A DNA stretch of 7,923 nucleotides from Desulfuromonadaceae bacterium GWB2_53_15 (GTDB taxonomy: Bacteria > Desulfobacterota > Desulfuromonadia > Geobacterales > Pseudopelobacteraceae), in assembly GCA_001824455.1 (NCBI GenBank), contig MHXL01000181.1:1-7923 (forward strand), read 5' to 3'. Below are positions 1 to 5,516 of this stretch, in pieces. The translations under genes were made by a program, and so were the position numbers. The notes under the pieces were generated by a model, which saw only the letters and a list, made by a program, of their open reading frames with translations, was not told the origin of the DNA and ran no database searches. Numbering within the stretch: the first letter of the stretch is position 1; every line of letters starts with the position of its first letter.

Positions 1-1020
1 GAAGATGTTGGCAAGCGGCCTGAGCAGATCCCCGAGGAGGATCGCGATTACTATTTGGAGCGCAAGTATCCTTCCTTCGGTAACCTGGCTCCCCGTGACA
101 TCTCTTCCCGCTCCGCCAAGGAGCAGTGCGATGAGGGACGTGGTGTCGGCCCCGGTGGTCGTGGCGTTTACCTTGACTATGCCGATTCGATCAAGCGTCT
201 CAGCGAAAAGATCATCTGCGAGCGCTACGGCAACCTGTTCGAGATGTATGAGCGGATCACTGACGATAACGCCTACAAGACACCAATGCGTATCTATCCG
301 GCGCCGCATTATGCCATGGGCGGTCTGTGGGTCGATTACAACCTGATGAGCAATATACCCGGCCTGTTCGTGCTGGGCGAGGCCAACTTCTCGGTCCACG
401 GCGCCAACCGCCTGGGGGCCTCGGCCCTCATGCAGGGGCTTTCCGACGGCTATTTTGTTATTCCTTACACCATCGGCGGCTACCTGGCTACAGTTAAGCC
501 CTCCGGTACCGCCACCGACAATGCAGAGTTCAAGAAGTCGGTCGATGATGTCAAGAAATCCACCGACAAGCTCCTCTCCATCAACGGCAAAAAGACCGTT
601 ACCGAGTTCCACCGTGATCTGGGCAAGATCATGTGGAACAATGTCGGTATGGCCCGTTCCAAAGAGAGCCTGACCGAAGCTATTAAACAGATTCCAGTGC
701 TTCGTGAAGAGTTCTGGAAGAATGTCAAGGTCACTGGTACCGGAGCCGAGCTCAACCAGCAATTGGAAAATGCCGGTCGAGTGGCTGACTTCCTTGAATT
801 CGGCGAGTTGCTGGCACGCGATGCCCTGCATCGTGAAGAGTCCTGTGGCGGACATTTCAGGGTTGAACACCAACTGCCCGATGGCGAAGCCAAGCGAAAC
901 GACGCTGACTTCACCTATGTAGGTGCCTGGGAGTACAAGGGTAACGACAAGGAACCCGAACTGCACAAGGAACCTCTGAAATTCGAGACTATTCATCTCG
1001 CAGTAAGGAGCTACAAATAA
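1..1020 (+). CDS. sdhA: Succinate dehydrogenase/fumarate reductase flavoprotein subunit, C-terminal part
   Basis: The reading frame is open from base 1, so the N-terminal FAD-binding half lies outside the window and 339 C-terminal residues remain. This is the FAD subunit of complex II, interconverting succinate and fumarate on the inner face of the cytoplasmic membrane. Visible motifs (fragment numbering): the PRD segment with the likely catalytic proton-shuttle Arg at residue 32; an [16 protein letters not shown] stretch at 46-60; the active-site His 103 in APHYAMGG; the FAD-contacting [20 protein letters not shown] segment at 126-145; and EESCGGHFR near 279-287. The last replaces the classical proteobacterial SRGAH and marks the Geobacter/Bacteroidetes-like, diheme-type branch. 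A membrane cytochrome b subunit is expected upstream but is not in the window. The stop overlaps the sdhB start by one base, implying translational coupling. Whether it works as dehydrogenase, fumarate reductase or both cannot be read from the sequence. Confidence 0.95.
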   Translation, partial: EDVGKRPEQIPEEDRDYYLERKYPSFGNLAPRDISSRSAKEQCDEGRGVGPGGRGVYLDYADSIKRLSEKIICERYGNLFEMYERITDDNAYKTPMRIYPAPHYAMGGLWVDYNLMSNIPGLFVLGEANFSVHGANRLGASALMQGLSDGYFVIPYTIGGYLATVKPSGTATDNAEFKKSVDDVKKSTDKLLSINGKKTVTEFHRDLGKIMWNNVGMARSKESLTEAIKQIPVLREEFWKNVKVTGTGAELNQQLENAGRVADFLEFGELLARDALHREESCGGHFRVEHQLPDGEAKRNDADFTYVGAWEYKGNDKEPELHKEPLKFETIHLAVRSYK

Positions 1021-1778
1021 TGAGCGATCACAAGACAATGACCTTGACACTGATCGTGTGGCGCCAAAAGAAGGCCAACGATCCCGGTAAGTTCGAAACC
1101 TACACCGCCAAGAATATCACCGAGCATCACTCCTTTCTGGAGATGCTCGACTGCGTCAACGAGGATCTGATCAACTCCGGCATAGAGCCTATCGTGTTTG
1201 ACCATGATTGCCGCGAAGGAATCTGTGGGATGTGTTCCCAGGTCATCAATGGCGCCCCCCATGGCGGCCAGGACCGCACCACCGTCTGCCAGCTCCACAT
1301 GCGCAAGTTCAAAGACGGTGACACTATCTACATCGAGCCATGGAGGGCTCGCGCCTTCCCGATTATCAAGGACCTGATTGTAGACCGTGAGGCGCTGGAC
1401 AAGATCATCCAGGCCGGTGGTTATACCTCCTGCCACACCGGCGGGGTGCCAGATGGCAATACCATCCTGATTCCCAAGCCGATTGCCGAAGAGGCCACCG
1501 ATGCCGCCGAGTGTATCGGGTGTGGCGCCTGCGTGGCCGGCTGTCCCAACGGGGCTGCCATGCTCTTCACCAGCGCCAAGGTCTCCCAGTTAGCGCTTCT
1601 TCCTCAAGGCAGGCCTGAGGCGGCAGCCCGTGTAAAGAACATGACTGCTACAATGATCGAGTGTGGTTTCGGCAATTGCACCAACCACTATGAATGTCAG
1701 GCAGCCTGTCCGAAGGGTGTTAATGTAAAGTTTATTGCGCGTATGAATCGGGAGTTTATTAAAGCTCAGTTCGCTTAA
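1020..1778 (+). CDS. sdhB: Succinate dehydrogenase/fumarate reductase iron-sulfur subunit
   Basis: 252 residues, full length for the family. It carries electrons between the FAD of SdhA and the membrane heme/quinone subunit. The N-terminal plant-ferredoxin-like domain holds the [2Fe-2S] ligands C64, C69, C72 and C90 (CREGICGMC, then C90). The C-terminal domain has [12 protein letters not shown] with C165, C168 and C171, which with C230 should bind the [4Fe-4S] cluster. C175, C220 and C226 should bind the [3Fe-4S] cluster. The C220-x5-C226-x3-C230-P spacing matches E. coli SdhB C206/C212/C216. One additional Cys (215) precedes the last block. The ATG start shares its A with the TAA stop of sdhA. 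A terminator follows 34 bases after the stop, so sdhB is the last gene of its operon. Confidence 0.96.
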   Translation: MSDHKTMTLTLIVWRQKKANDPGKFETYTAKNITEHHSFLEMLDCVNEDLINSGIEPIVFDHDCREGICGMCSQVINGAPHGGQDRTTVCQLHMRKFKDGDTIYIEPWRARAFPIIKDLIVDREALDKIIQAGGYTSCHTGGVPDGNTILIPKPIAEEATDAAECIGCGACVAGCPNGAAMLFTSAKVSQLALLPQGRPEAAARVKNMTATMIECGFGNCTNHYECQAACPKGVNVKFIARMNREFIKAQFA

Positions 1779-1811
1779 TACAAACTTTTATTTGCTGATA
1801 TGTGGTATAGT

Positions 1812-1836
1812 AAGGCGGCCTTCGGGCCGCCTTTTT
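1812..1836 (+). terminator. Rho-independent terminator of the sdhAB operon
   Basis: A perfect 7-bp GC-only stem, GGCGGCC (1814-1820) with GGCCGCC (1825-1831), closes a TTCG tetraloop. It is extended by AA/TT pairing and followed directly by TTTTT (1832-1836). It lies 34 bases after the sdhB stop and isolates that operon from the cas6 gene downstream. Confidence 0.93.
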
Positions 1837-1950
1837 ACTTTTAAAAGTGCATTATTCCTCATTTATTCCTGCTCAACCAAAAGTAGATAATGCTTCCTAT
1901 ATTTATCACTTTTTAGTTGACATTGCATGCCAACCAACAGGTTACGCAAC

Positions 1951-2877
1951 ATGGACTTTAATCTTATTAAGCTTGTAATAACTGTAAATACGGTCAATGG
2001 TGCCAGTCTTGTAAAGTGGTTGCACAAGAGCGGCAGCGGTTTGTCCGCAATCTGCAAGAGTAATGTATGCTACCGGCCAGTACGATCTTGTGAGTCCTGC
2101 TCCAACCGAGAAACGTGTGCCTGGTATCTGGTTTTCGGTCAGAAGCTCACAGTAGATCCTTCTGAGCTCAAGCGTCATCAAAAGCCACCATTTCCGTTTG
2201 TCTTTTCTTTTCCAGCTTTTGCTGAGCCTTGCGAAAAATCTGTTCTTCTGGATTGCGGTCTGGTAGTAATTGGGCACGCGATACCATATTTGGAAATGCT
2301 GTTGGACGGATTTGCAGAGCTGTTATCTGGCGATACCTGCCCACTACAGGCTGAGGTTGTCCGGGTTGGTTCCTGTGATTACCAGGGGGGTGTACAAACC
2401 ATTGGCAATGGTAGTTGTATTACACGACCCGAAGATTTGGCAGTAATGTCTGCATATGGTCTGCTTCAAATTCATACACGGGAATGTAGCGATCTTGAAA
2501 TTCGGTTGCTGTCGCCCTTAAGGTTGCTCGAGAATGGTCGTCATCTGAGTAGGTTTGATTTTAGTCGATTTGCACGTTCCGTGATGCGGCGGGTTTCTTC
2601 GATGGCGTATTATTATGCAGAATGTGAGTTTGATTGCGACTTCAAGGCATTATCAATCCAGGTTGACCAGGTTATCTGTGTGGAAGATCATTTTTGCCAT
2701 AACACCGGCGGGATCCGAAAGATAAACGGGATCAACGGACATGGGAGGTTTATTGGAAACTTCGGCGGAATTATGCCGTTTTTGCTGCTCGGTACATATG
2801 TTCATGTCGGAAAAGGCGCAACATTCGGAATGGGACAGTATGAGGTGGCATTCGATAAGACAATGATCGATACTTGA
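1951..2877 (+). CDS. cas6: Solitary Cas6-family CRISPR RNA endoribonuclease (RAMP protein)
   Basis: 308 residues. Cas6 proteins cut CRISPR precursor RNA inside the repeat and are built from two ferredoxin-like RAMP folds. The N-terminal part has a Cys-rich block (CESC at 47-50, C56) before a KPPFPFVF stretch, as in many Cas6 homologues. The C-terminal part has RLLSPLRLLENG near 185-196, an Arg-rich helix near 201-214, and the glycine-rich loop LGTYVHVGKGATFGMGQYEV at 280-299, close to the family pattern G-x-hHhGK-x-T-x-FG-x-G-x-Y. The gene could also start at ATG 1927, but ATG 1951 is preferred: AGG lies 9 bases upstream, and the MDFNLIKL start fits my recollection of the family. The catalytic residues cannot be fixed; H25 in the N-terminal half is one candidate. 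There is no array or other cas gene in the window, and the base composition is AT-richer than sdhAB. It is convergent with pagL. Confidence 0.85.
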   Translation: MDFNLIKLVITVNTVNGASLVKWLHKSGSGLSAICKSNVCYRPVRSCESCSNRETCAWYLVFGQKLTVDPSELKRHQKPPFPFVFSFPAFAEPCEKSVLLDCGLVVIGHAIPYLEMLLDGFAELLSGDTCPLQAEVVRVGSCDYQGGVQTIGNGSCITRPEDLAVMSAYGLLQIHTRECSDLEIRLLSPLRLLENGRHLSRFDFSRFARSVMRRVSSMAYYYAECEFDCDFKALSIQVDQVICVEDHFCHNTGGIRKINGINGHGRFIGNFGGIMPFLLLGTYVHVGKGATFGMGQYEVAFDKTMIDT

Positions 2878-2890
2878 TGCCTTTGACAAG

Positions 2891-2925
2891 AATTCAGATA
2901 ATTTTTATTCTGTTTTATCTGAGTT
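2891..2925. repeat. AT-rich inverted repeat between convergent cas6 and pagL
   Basis: Arms AATTCAGATAA (2891-2901) and TTATCTGAGTT (2915-2925) pair over 11 positions as RNA with one G-U pair, around a 13-base loop. It is the only notable structure in the 74-base gap between the two convergent stops, so a bidirectional terminator is possible. The stem is AT-rich and no T-run follows on either strand, so this remains a weak call. Confidence 0.35.
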
Positions 2926-2951
2926 AGGACTTATCATGTTCTCAAAGTTGT

Positions 2952-3542
2952 TCAATAGTACACTGATATACCCAGCAGTATCTTGCTGGAGTTGATCGGT
3001 TCGTTAGGCTCGGCTGTGCCTGCATTTGAAATGTGATGATATCTGTACTCCAGATTCAGGGCGGTCTTCTTATCTATTAAATATTGCAGCCCGGTTCCCC
3101 CCTGATAGCTGAAGCACAGTTTTGTTCCCATGGTTGGCAGTCCCAGATCTACATACAACGGCCCGCCACCTGCCAGTACGTAGGGAACTATTGCGTCAAT
3201 CCCGGTAAACCGCCAGTGACCAAGTACATATAACCCTGCCATGGACCGCCCGCTATGATCTGTCGCCAGGTGGTAGGGGAGTTCCAGCAGAACCTCGTGG
3301 CGCCCTTGATACCAACTCCCTTTGCCTATCTCATCCGAAAGAAAAAAACCGGCACGGATAATTGTATCCATGGTCTGCACTTGGTGACGAGTCTCGCCGA
3401 ATCCGATATGCGAGATGCCGTAACCAACGAGGACTCCGTATTCTCTCTTCGCACTGGAGACCGGGTTGTCGGCTGATACAGGCAATGCCGTGGAAAGAAT
3501 GGCGAGCAATCCGAAAAAGAGGAATGTTTTCCAGTGAGACAA
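2952..3542 (-). CDS. pagL: PagL-type lipid A 3-O-deacylase / acyloxyacyl hydrolase, outer membrane
   Basis: 196 residues from a TTG start. PagL is an eight-stranded outer-membrane beta-barrel that removes the 3-O-acyl chain of lipid A. The N-terminus is a classical signal peptide: SHWKT, a hydrophobic core FLFFGLLAILSTAL, and likely cleavage after PVSA (24). The C-terminus has the family signature YRYHHISNAG at 167-175, with catalytic His170 and Ser172 in H-x-S-N, and ends in aromatic SVYY as barrel proteins do. Where P. aeruginosa PagL has its acidic triad residue (Glu140), the aligned position is Asn184, although Glu181 is close by. The frame stays open 48 codons upstream to an ATG, but that extension would bury the signal peptide. 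TTG 3542 has AAAGGAG 8 bases upstream, so it is preferred. The gene is divergent from the deacetylase operon and convergent with cas6. Confidence 0.88.
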   Translation of the reverse strand: MSHWKTFLFFGLLAILSTALPVSADNPVSSAKREYGVLVGYGISHIGFGETRHQVQTMDTIIRAGFFLSDEIGKGSWYQGRHEVLLELPYHLATDHSGRSMAGLYVLGHWRFTGIDAIVPYVLAGGGPLYVDLGLPTMGTKLCFSYQGGTGLQYLIDKKTALNLEYRYHHISNAGTAEPNEPINSSKILLGISVYY

Positions 3543-3550
3543 TGTGTGGG

Positions 3551-3557
3551 CTCCTTT
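3551..3557 (-). promoter_or_regulatory. Ribosome binding site that fixes the pagL TTG start
   Basis: On the minus strand AAAGGAG precedes TTG 3542-3540 by 8 bases. No in-frame ATG occurs between here and the end of the signal peptide, so this site decides the start. Confidence 0.75.
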
Positions 3558-3629
3558 TATTGTTACCAGTTTTGTTTCATCTGATGGCAAGTAGCTTAGG
3601 AAGGTTCCACCACTGTTCCAACGTTGACC

Positions 3630-3641
3630 GCCATATATGGC
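3630..3641. repeat. Perfect 12-bp palindrome GCCATATATGGC
   Basis: This exact palindrome lies 88 bases upstream of the pagL start and about 115 bases upstream of the sigma-54 -24 element. It could be an operator for pagL or an enhancer-binding site for the divergent operon. That role is inferred from symmetry and position only. Confidence 0.4.
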
Positions 3642-3755
3642 AGTTATGTTAAACCTGACGGATTCAGCTGACTGCCCCGCCCCCATTAGGCACGAGCTAC
3701 TTCAATTAACCGCATATAATCGCGGCCTTGCACTCGAAGGGTCTGCAAGTCTGCT

Positions 3756-3771
3756 CTGGCACGTTAGTTGC
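3756..3771 (+). promoter_or_regulatory. Sigma-54 (RpoN) -24/-12 promoter driving the deacetylase operon
   Basis: CTGGCACGTTAGTTGC matches the sigma-54 consensus YTGGCACG-N4-TTGC at every defined position; only the following base (G rather than A/T) departs from it. The invariant GG is at 3758-3759 and GC at 3770-3771, which predicts a transcript start near 3783. The leader would be about 240 bases, ending at the polysaccharide deacetylase gene. Such promoters need an enhancer-binding activator, which is not encoded in the window. Sigma-54 control of exopolysaccharide and envelope loci is common in Geobacter and in PEP-CTERM/XrtA-type systems. Confidence 0.62.
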
Positions 3772-3801
3772 GATTTACCATGTTGCAGGCATGAGCGCTG
3801 T

Positions 3802-3920
3802 CATATTTTCTGTTAAACAAATTTGTTGTTATGTCCTTACCTGCTGCCGTACTCAGACTTGCGTGAGGACCATTATCTATATGTATAATGGTTTGCATAG
3901 CATATTTCTGTTAAATAAAA
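3802..3920 (+). repeat. Near-identical 20-mer repeated 99 bases apart
   Basis: CATATTTTCTGTTAAACAAA (3802-3821) and CATATTTCTGTTAAATAAAA (3901-3920) agree except for one T in a T-run and two or three substitutions. Both lie in the predicted sigma-54 transcript leader. They could be paired protein-binding sites or a small old duplication. Confidence 0.4.
3869..3892. repeat. Operator-like dyad ACCATTAT-N8-ATAATGGT
   Basis: Perfect 8-base arms (3869-3876 and 3885-3892) flank an 8-base spacer. TATAAT at 3884-3889 sits within the right side, so a regulator bound here could mask a -10 element, though no good -35 stands at the right distance. The symmetry is a direct observation; the function is inferred. 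Confidence 0.45.
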
Positions 3921-3976
3921 TATCACGGTTCCTTGGATAGTAACTTCTCGAAAAGGTGCGCTTTTTTAGGTGGTTG

Positions 3977-4004
3977 TTGACTAAATATTATAAACACGTA
4001 AAAT
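3977..4004 (+). promoter_or_regulatory. Possible sigma-70 promoter next to the deacetylase gene
   Basis: TTGACT (3977-3982) and TAAAAT (3999-4004) each match the consensus at five of six bases, with a 16-base spacer. Transcription would start near 4011, at the ribosome site itself, leaving almost no leader. This weakens the call. Confidence 0.35.
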
Positions 4005-4009
4005 CAATA

Positions 4010-4014
4010 GGGAG
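4010..4014 (+). promoter_or_regulatory. Ribosome binding site pointing to an out-of-frame ATG
   Basis: GGGAG stands 7 bases before ATG 4022, an ideal spacing, but that ATG opens a 12-codon frame ending at TGA. The deacetylase frame can only start at GTG 4029, about 14 bases from the site. Deleting one G from the GGGG run (4026-4029) would put ATG 4022 in frame. Confidence 0.6.
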
Positions 4015-4028
4015 ATTCTTTATGCGGG

Positions 4029-4874
4029 GTGGCTGTGTTTTTCAATGCCCTTACAATTGATGTAGAAGATTGGTACCACGTCTGCGGTGTTGAGCGAAAG
4101 CAATCAATCCCACGGAACAGTTGGCGGGTATTCGCGGCAACAGAACGCATATTGAAGTTGCTGAATGAATTCAATGTAAAGTCCACCTTTTTTGTTCTGG
4201 GGTCTTTAGCCGCAGCAGAACCCGAGTTGGTAAAGCTTATTGCCGCTGAAGGCCATGAGGTTGCATCCCACGGTTGGTCGCATGAATTGGTACATCAGCT
4301 GACTCCGGATCAGTTCCGGGCTGAATTGGCACAAACCGAGGATGTTATTCAGGCCCAGGCCGGTTATCTGCCGGTTGGTTTCCGGGCGCCTCAGTGGTCA
4401 GTATCTGCCCGGACTCCCTGGGTTCACGATGTTCTTGTCGAACGGGGGTATCGGTATGATTCCAGTTTGAGCCCACTGCCCTTCATCGGTGACCGCAAGG
4501 GATTGCGGGTTCCTTACAGGCTCGGTAGCACTGGCGGGGAATTGTGTGAATTTCCTCCTCTGGTTACGCCGACGTGGCTTGGAAACCTGCCGACGGGTGG
4601 CGGCTGGGGCTTCAGGTTTTTTCCCACAGCGCTGGTTGAGTCTTCAGTCGGGCGCTTGAATGCATCCGGTAACCCGGCTGTGTTGTATCTGCATCCACGG
4701 GATGTGGACCCTGATGGTCCACGACTCAGTCTCCCTCTGCTGAAACGTTTTGCCGCCTATGGGACCAGGAATGATGCCTTGCCACGGATACGGAGATTGC
4801 TGGAGGGTTTTCGTTTTACTACGTTGAAAGAACTGATTGCCGATGACCTACTGCATTCTTATCCCATCGTTTAA
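4029..4874 (+). CDS. NodB-type polysaccharide deacetylase, PEP-CTERM-locus-like subfamily
   Basis: 281 residues, close to full length for the subfamily with a short DUF3473-like C-terminus. These carbohydrate esterase 4 enzymes remove acetyl groups from amino sugars of exopolysaccharide or glycolipid using a metal. Motifs: TIDVEDWY (9-16) with D11 and D14, in place of the TFDD of other NodB proteins; the metal-binding SHGWSH with H81 and H85; RAPQWSV (119-125); YDSSL (143-147); and LHPRDVDPDGP (221-231) carrying the C-terminal catalytic His222. There is no signal peptide, so a cytoplasmic step is likely. The GTG start is poorly spaced from its ribosome site, and a one-base frameshift at the 5' end is possible (see the GGGAG entry). 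The 3' end overlaps the glycosyltransferase by 32 bases, showing co-translation. It is the first gene of the operon. Confidence 0.9.
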   Translation: MAVFFNALTIDVEDWYHVCGVERKQSIPRNSWRVFAATERILKLLNEFNVKSTFFVLGSLAAAEPELVKLIAAEGHEVASHGWSHELVHQLTPDQFRAELAQTEDVIQAQAGYLPVGFRAPQWSVSARTPWVHDVLVERGYRYDSSLSPLPFIGDRKGLRVPYRLGSTGGELCEFPPLVTPTWLGNLPTGGGWGFRFFPTALVESSVGRLNASGNPAVLYLHPRDVDPDGPRLSLPLLKRFAAYGTRNDALPRIRRLLEGFRFTTLKELIADDLLHSYPIV

Positions 4875-5505
4875 TGCTGAAAAGACTCTTGGCGCTGTTG
4901 TCGCGGAATGTCTTGATGGGGGTGTTCCGGTTGTGGTTGTGGATGACGGTTCAACGGACGGAACGGCTTTCGTGGTTGCAACACTTCCGGTAGTTATCTT
5001 GCGGCACGAGCATAATCAAGGGAAGGGAAGGGCGCTGCGGACCGGTTTTGCCTGGGCTCTTGAACAGGGCTTTGATGCGGTGATTACACTGGATGCCGAT
5101 GGTCAGCATGACGTGTCAGCCGTATCTCATCTTTACGAATACGCCCGGGATAACGGCATAGATCTGCTAATAGCGTCCCGTCACACACAGTTTGAAAAGA
5201 TGGCCGGACTGCGTGCCTCCTGGAACCGCTTTGGTGTCTGGTGCATGAGAAAACGGACCGGATTTGAAATTTCGGACAGCCAATCCGGATTCCGATTTTA
5301 CTCTTCCGGTCTCCTCAGGTCTGTCACTCTGGTTGCAGACGGTTATGACCTTGAGATGGAAGTACTCATGAAGGCATGGAGAAAAGGCTCCAAGGTTGCT
5401 TCCCTCCCGGTGGCTGCCCGGGTTGCCGATGGGCGTTCCACCAGTCATTTTCGCCCGGTGCGCGATACCTGGAATATCTGTAAAATATTTTTACGCCACA
5501 TGTAA
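4843..5505 (+). CDS. Family 2 glycosyltransferase, dolichyl-phosphate-mannose-synthase-like
   Basis: 220 residues forming a single GT-A domain. Enzymes of this type move a sugar from a nucleotide donor to a lipid phosphate or other acceptor at the inner face of the membrane. Motifs: ILIPSFNAEKT (5-15), VVVDDGSTDGT (31-41) for nucleotide binding, HNQGKGRALRTGF (57-69), the metal-binding DADGQH (84-89), and SDSQSGFRFYS (144-154) before YDLEME (168-173), as in the DPM1/DPG-synthase group. It ends right after the catalytic domain and lacks the membrane helices of many relatives. ATG 4843 is chosen because the protein then starts directly with the first beta strand; TTG 4837 would add two residues. 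It overlaps the deacetylase by 32 bases and lies 11 bases before the radical SAM gene. The sugar and acceptor are unknown. Confidence 0.93.
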   Translation: MTYCILIPSFNAEKTLGAVVAECLDGGVPVVVVDDGSTDGTAFVVATLPVVILRHEHNQGKGRALRTGFAWALEQGFDAVITLDADGQHDVSAVSHLYEYARDNGIDLLIASRHTQFEKMAGLRASWNRFGVWCMRKRTGFEISDSQSGFRFYSSGLLRSVTLVADGYDLEMEVLMKAWRKGSKVASLPVAARVADGRSTSHFRPVRDTWNICKIFLRHM

Positions 5506-5516
5506 CAGGAGCTTTA

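Larger units (their letters stand above)
3543..4028. other. Divergent intergenic region between pagL and the deacetylase operon
   Basis: There are 486 bases without a convincing gene. The region holds the pagL leader, a perfect 12-bp palindrome GCCATATATGGC (3630-3641), an inverted repeat CTTGCA-N11-TGCAAG (3727-3749), a sigma-54 promoter (3756-3771), a palindrome AACAAATTTGTT (3816-3827), an 8-8-8 dyad (3869-3892), two near-identical 20-mers (3802-3821 and 3901-3920), a weak hairpin with T-run (3951-3967) and a sigma-70-like promoter (3977-4004). The only sizeable plus-strand frame (3728-3940, TTG start) lacks a ribosome site and any recognisable protein pattern. Confidence 0.7.

Noticed and set aside
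480..914. Long minus-strand frame opposite sdhA
   Set aside because: Shadow of a highly conserved coding region, with no independent ribosome site or protein pattern.
1852..1870. Short tandem-like repeat of TTATTCCT before cas6, considered as a CRISPR remnant
   Set aside because: Units are far too short, only two occur, and there is no spacer structure.
1917..1945. Consensus -35 TTGACA before cas6
   Set aside because: No -10-like hexamer occurs 16-18 bases downstream, and the transcript start would fall at the start codon.
3543..3686. 48-codon N-terminal extension of the PagL frame to an upstream ATG
   Set aside because: It would bury a clear signal peptide, has no good ribosome site, and the TTG start has AAAGGAG at ideal spacing.
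3728..3940. 70-codon plus-strand frame with a TTG start in the divergent intergenic region
   Set aside because: No ribosome site, no recognisable pattern, biased toward Cys/Ile/Tyr as expected from AT-rich noncoding DNA, and it overlaps the sigma-54 promoter.
3951..3967. Hairpin AAAAG-N5-CTTTT with T-run ahead of the deacetylase
   Set aside because: Only a five-base, AT-rich stem; too weak to call a terminator or attenuator on its own.
4704..4722. Inverted repeat GTGGACC-N5-GGTCCAC in the deacetylase gene
   Set aside because: Short, inside the conserved DVDPDGP coding segment, and with no following T-run.
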